From Bacteroidales bacterium (GTDB taxonomy: Bacteria; Bacteroidota; Bacteroidia; Bacteroidales; Muribaculaceae), in contig CAJTEX010000001.1 in the NCBI GenBank assembly GCA_910575615.1, positions 186,001 to 250,000 on the forward strand: a stretch of 64,000 nt of DNA. The letters are read 5' to 3'. Below the pieces are notes generated by a model. That model saw only the letters and a program-made list of their open reading frames with translations. It was not told the origin of the DNA and did not search any database. Of this stretch, positions 63,940 to 64,000 are shown one piece after another. Position numbers and translations under genes: made by a program. How positions within the stretch are numbered: position 1 is the stretch's first letter; every line of letters starts with the position of its first letter.

Positions 63940-64000
63940 ATGACCCTTGCTGAAAACCTTGTCTCAGACCTCCGCGAGAACCTGACAAGCAACATATTGC
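63940..64000 (+). CDS. Start of a probable cellobiose 2-epimerase (cut by the window end)
   Basis: Only 20 codons are seen. The reading MTLAENLVSDLRENLTSNIL resembles the N-terminus of N-acylglucosamine/cellobiose 2-epimerases (LxxELTxNILPFW). Such a gene next to GPH symporter and GH130 MGP genes matches the known mannobiose-epimerase pathway. The call depends mainly on context. Confidence 0.55.
   Translation, partial: MTLAENLVSDLRENLTSNIL

Overview
The window reads as a chromosomal segment of a gut Bacteroidales bacterium. The high GC content and protein style fit the Muribaculaceae, but the genus is inference. Support comes from SusC/SusD proteins, Bacteroidetes-type promoters (TTTG, about 20 bp, then TAnnTTTG), SusD-type lipoproteins, T9SS-like C-termini, DUF2027-Smr, DcaP-like porin and TamB proteins, and the gene order phoH-purC-ubiE.

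Layout. 1-6.3 kb (minus strand): start of an AddA/UvrD-like helicase, a secreted GH13 amylase, an EFR1 ferredoxin, an Smr protein and tRNA-Pro(GGG). 6.5-9.5 kb (plus): a DUF486 membrane protein and a GH2 beta-galactosidase. 9.7-18.9 kb (minus): trmD, then a likely long operon phoH-purC-ubiE-TPR-outer membrane barrel-AsnA-like protein. 19-24.9 kb (minus): DcaP porin, LMW-PTP, mutS, ferritin and an 18-kDa outer membrane protein. 25.1-29.7 kb (plus): tamB. 29.8-31.2 kb: a mobile or repeat island with a Y1 (HUH) transposase of the REP-associated type, three copies of a structured ~140-bp repeat and a decayed 30-bp tandem repeat. 31.3-36.1 kb (minus): glycogen operon (debranching enzyme, glycosyltransferase, GH57). 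36.2-40.3 kb: a large secreted protein divergent from a Crp-like regulator. 40.3-48.5 kb (minus): acyl-CoA ligase, S41 protease, coaD, parE, a small membrane protein, and rpsF-rpsR-rplI.

48.5-64 kb is a beta-mannan/galactomannan utilization locus. On the minus strand lie a GH36 alpha-galactosidase and an AraC regulator. Divergent on the plus strand are SusC, SusD, a surface glycan-binding protein, two GH26 enzymes, a GH130 mannosylglucose phosphorylase, a GPH symporter and the start of a probable cellobiose 2-epimerase. Inferred flow: surface GH26 cuts mannan, SusCD imports oligosaccharides, GH36 removes galactose and the second GH26 trims in the periplasm, the symporter imports mannobiose, the epimerase makes mannosylglucose, and GH130 yields mannose-1-phosphate plus glucose.

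The most unusual items are the transposase/repeat island, an AsnA-like protein that has lost catalytic positions, a GH57 protein with Asn at the expected catalytic Asp, and a shared GGATGGCATCC palindrome family at gene ends. All identifications come from reading motifs by eye; no database search was run.
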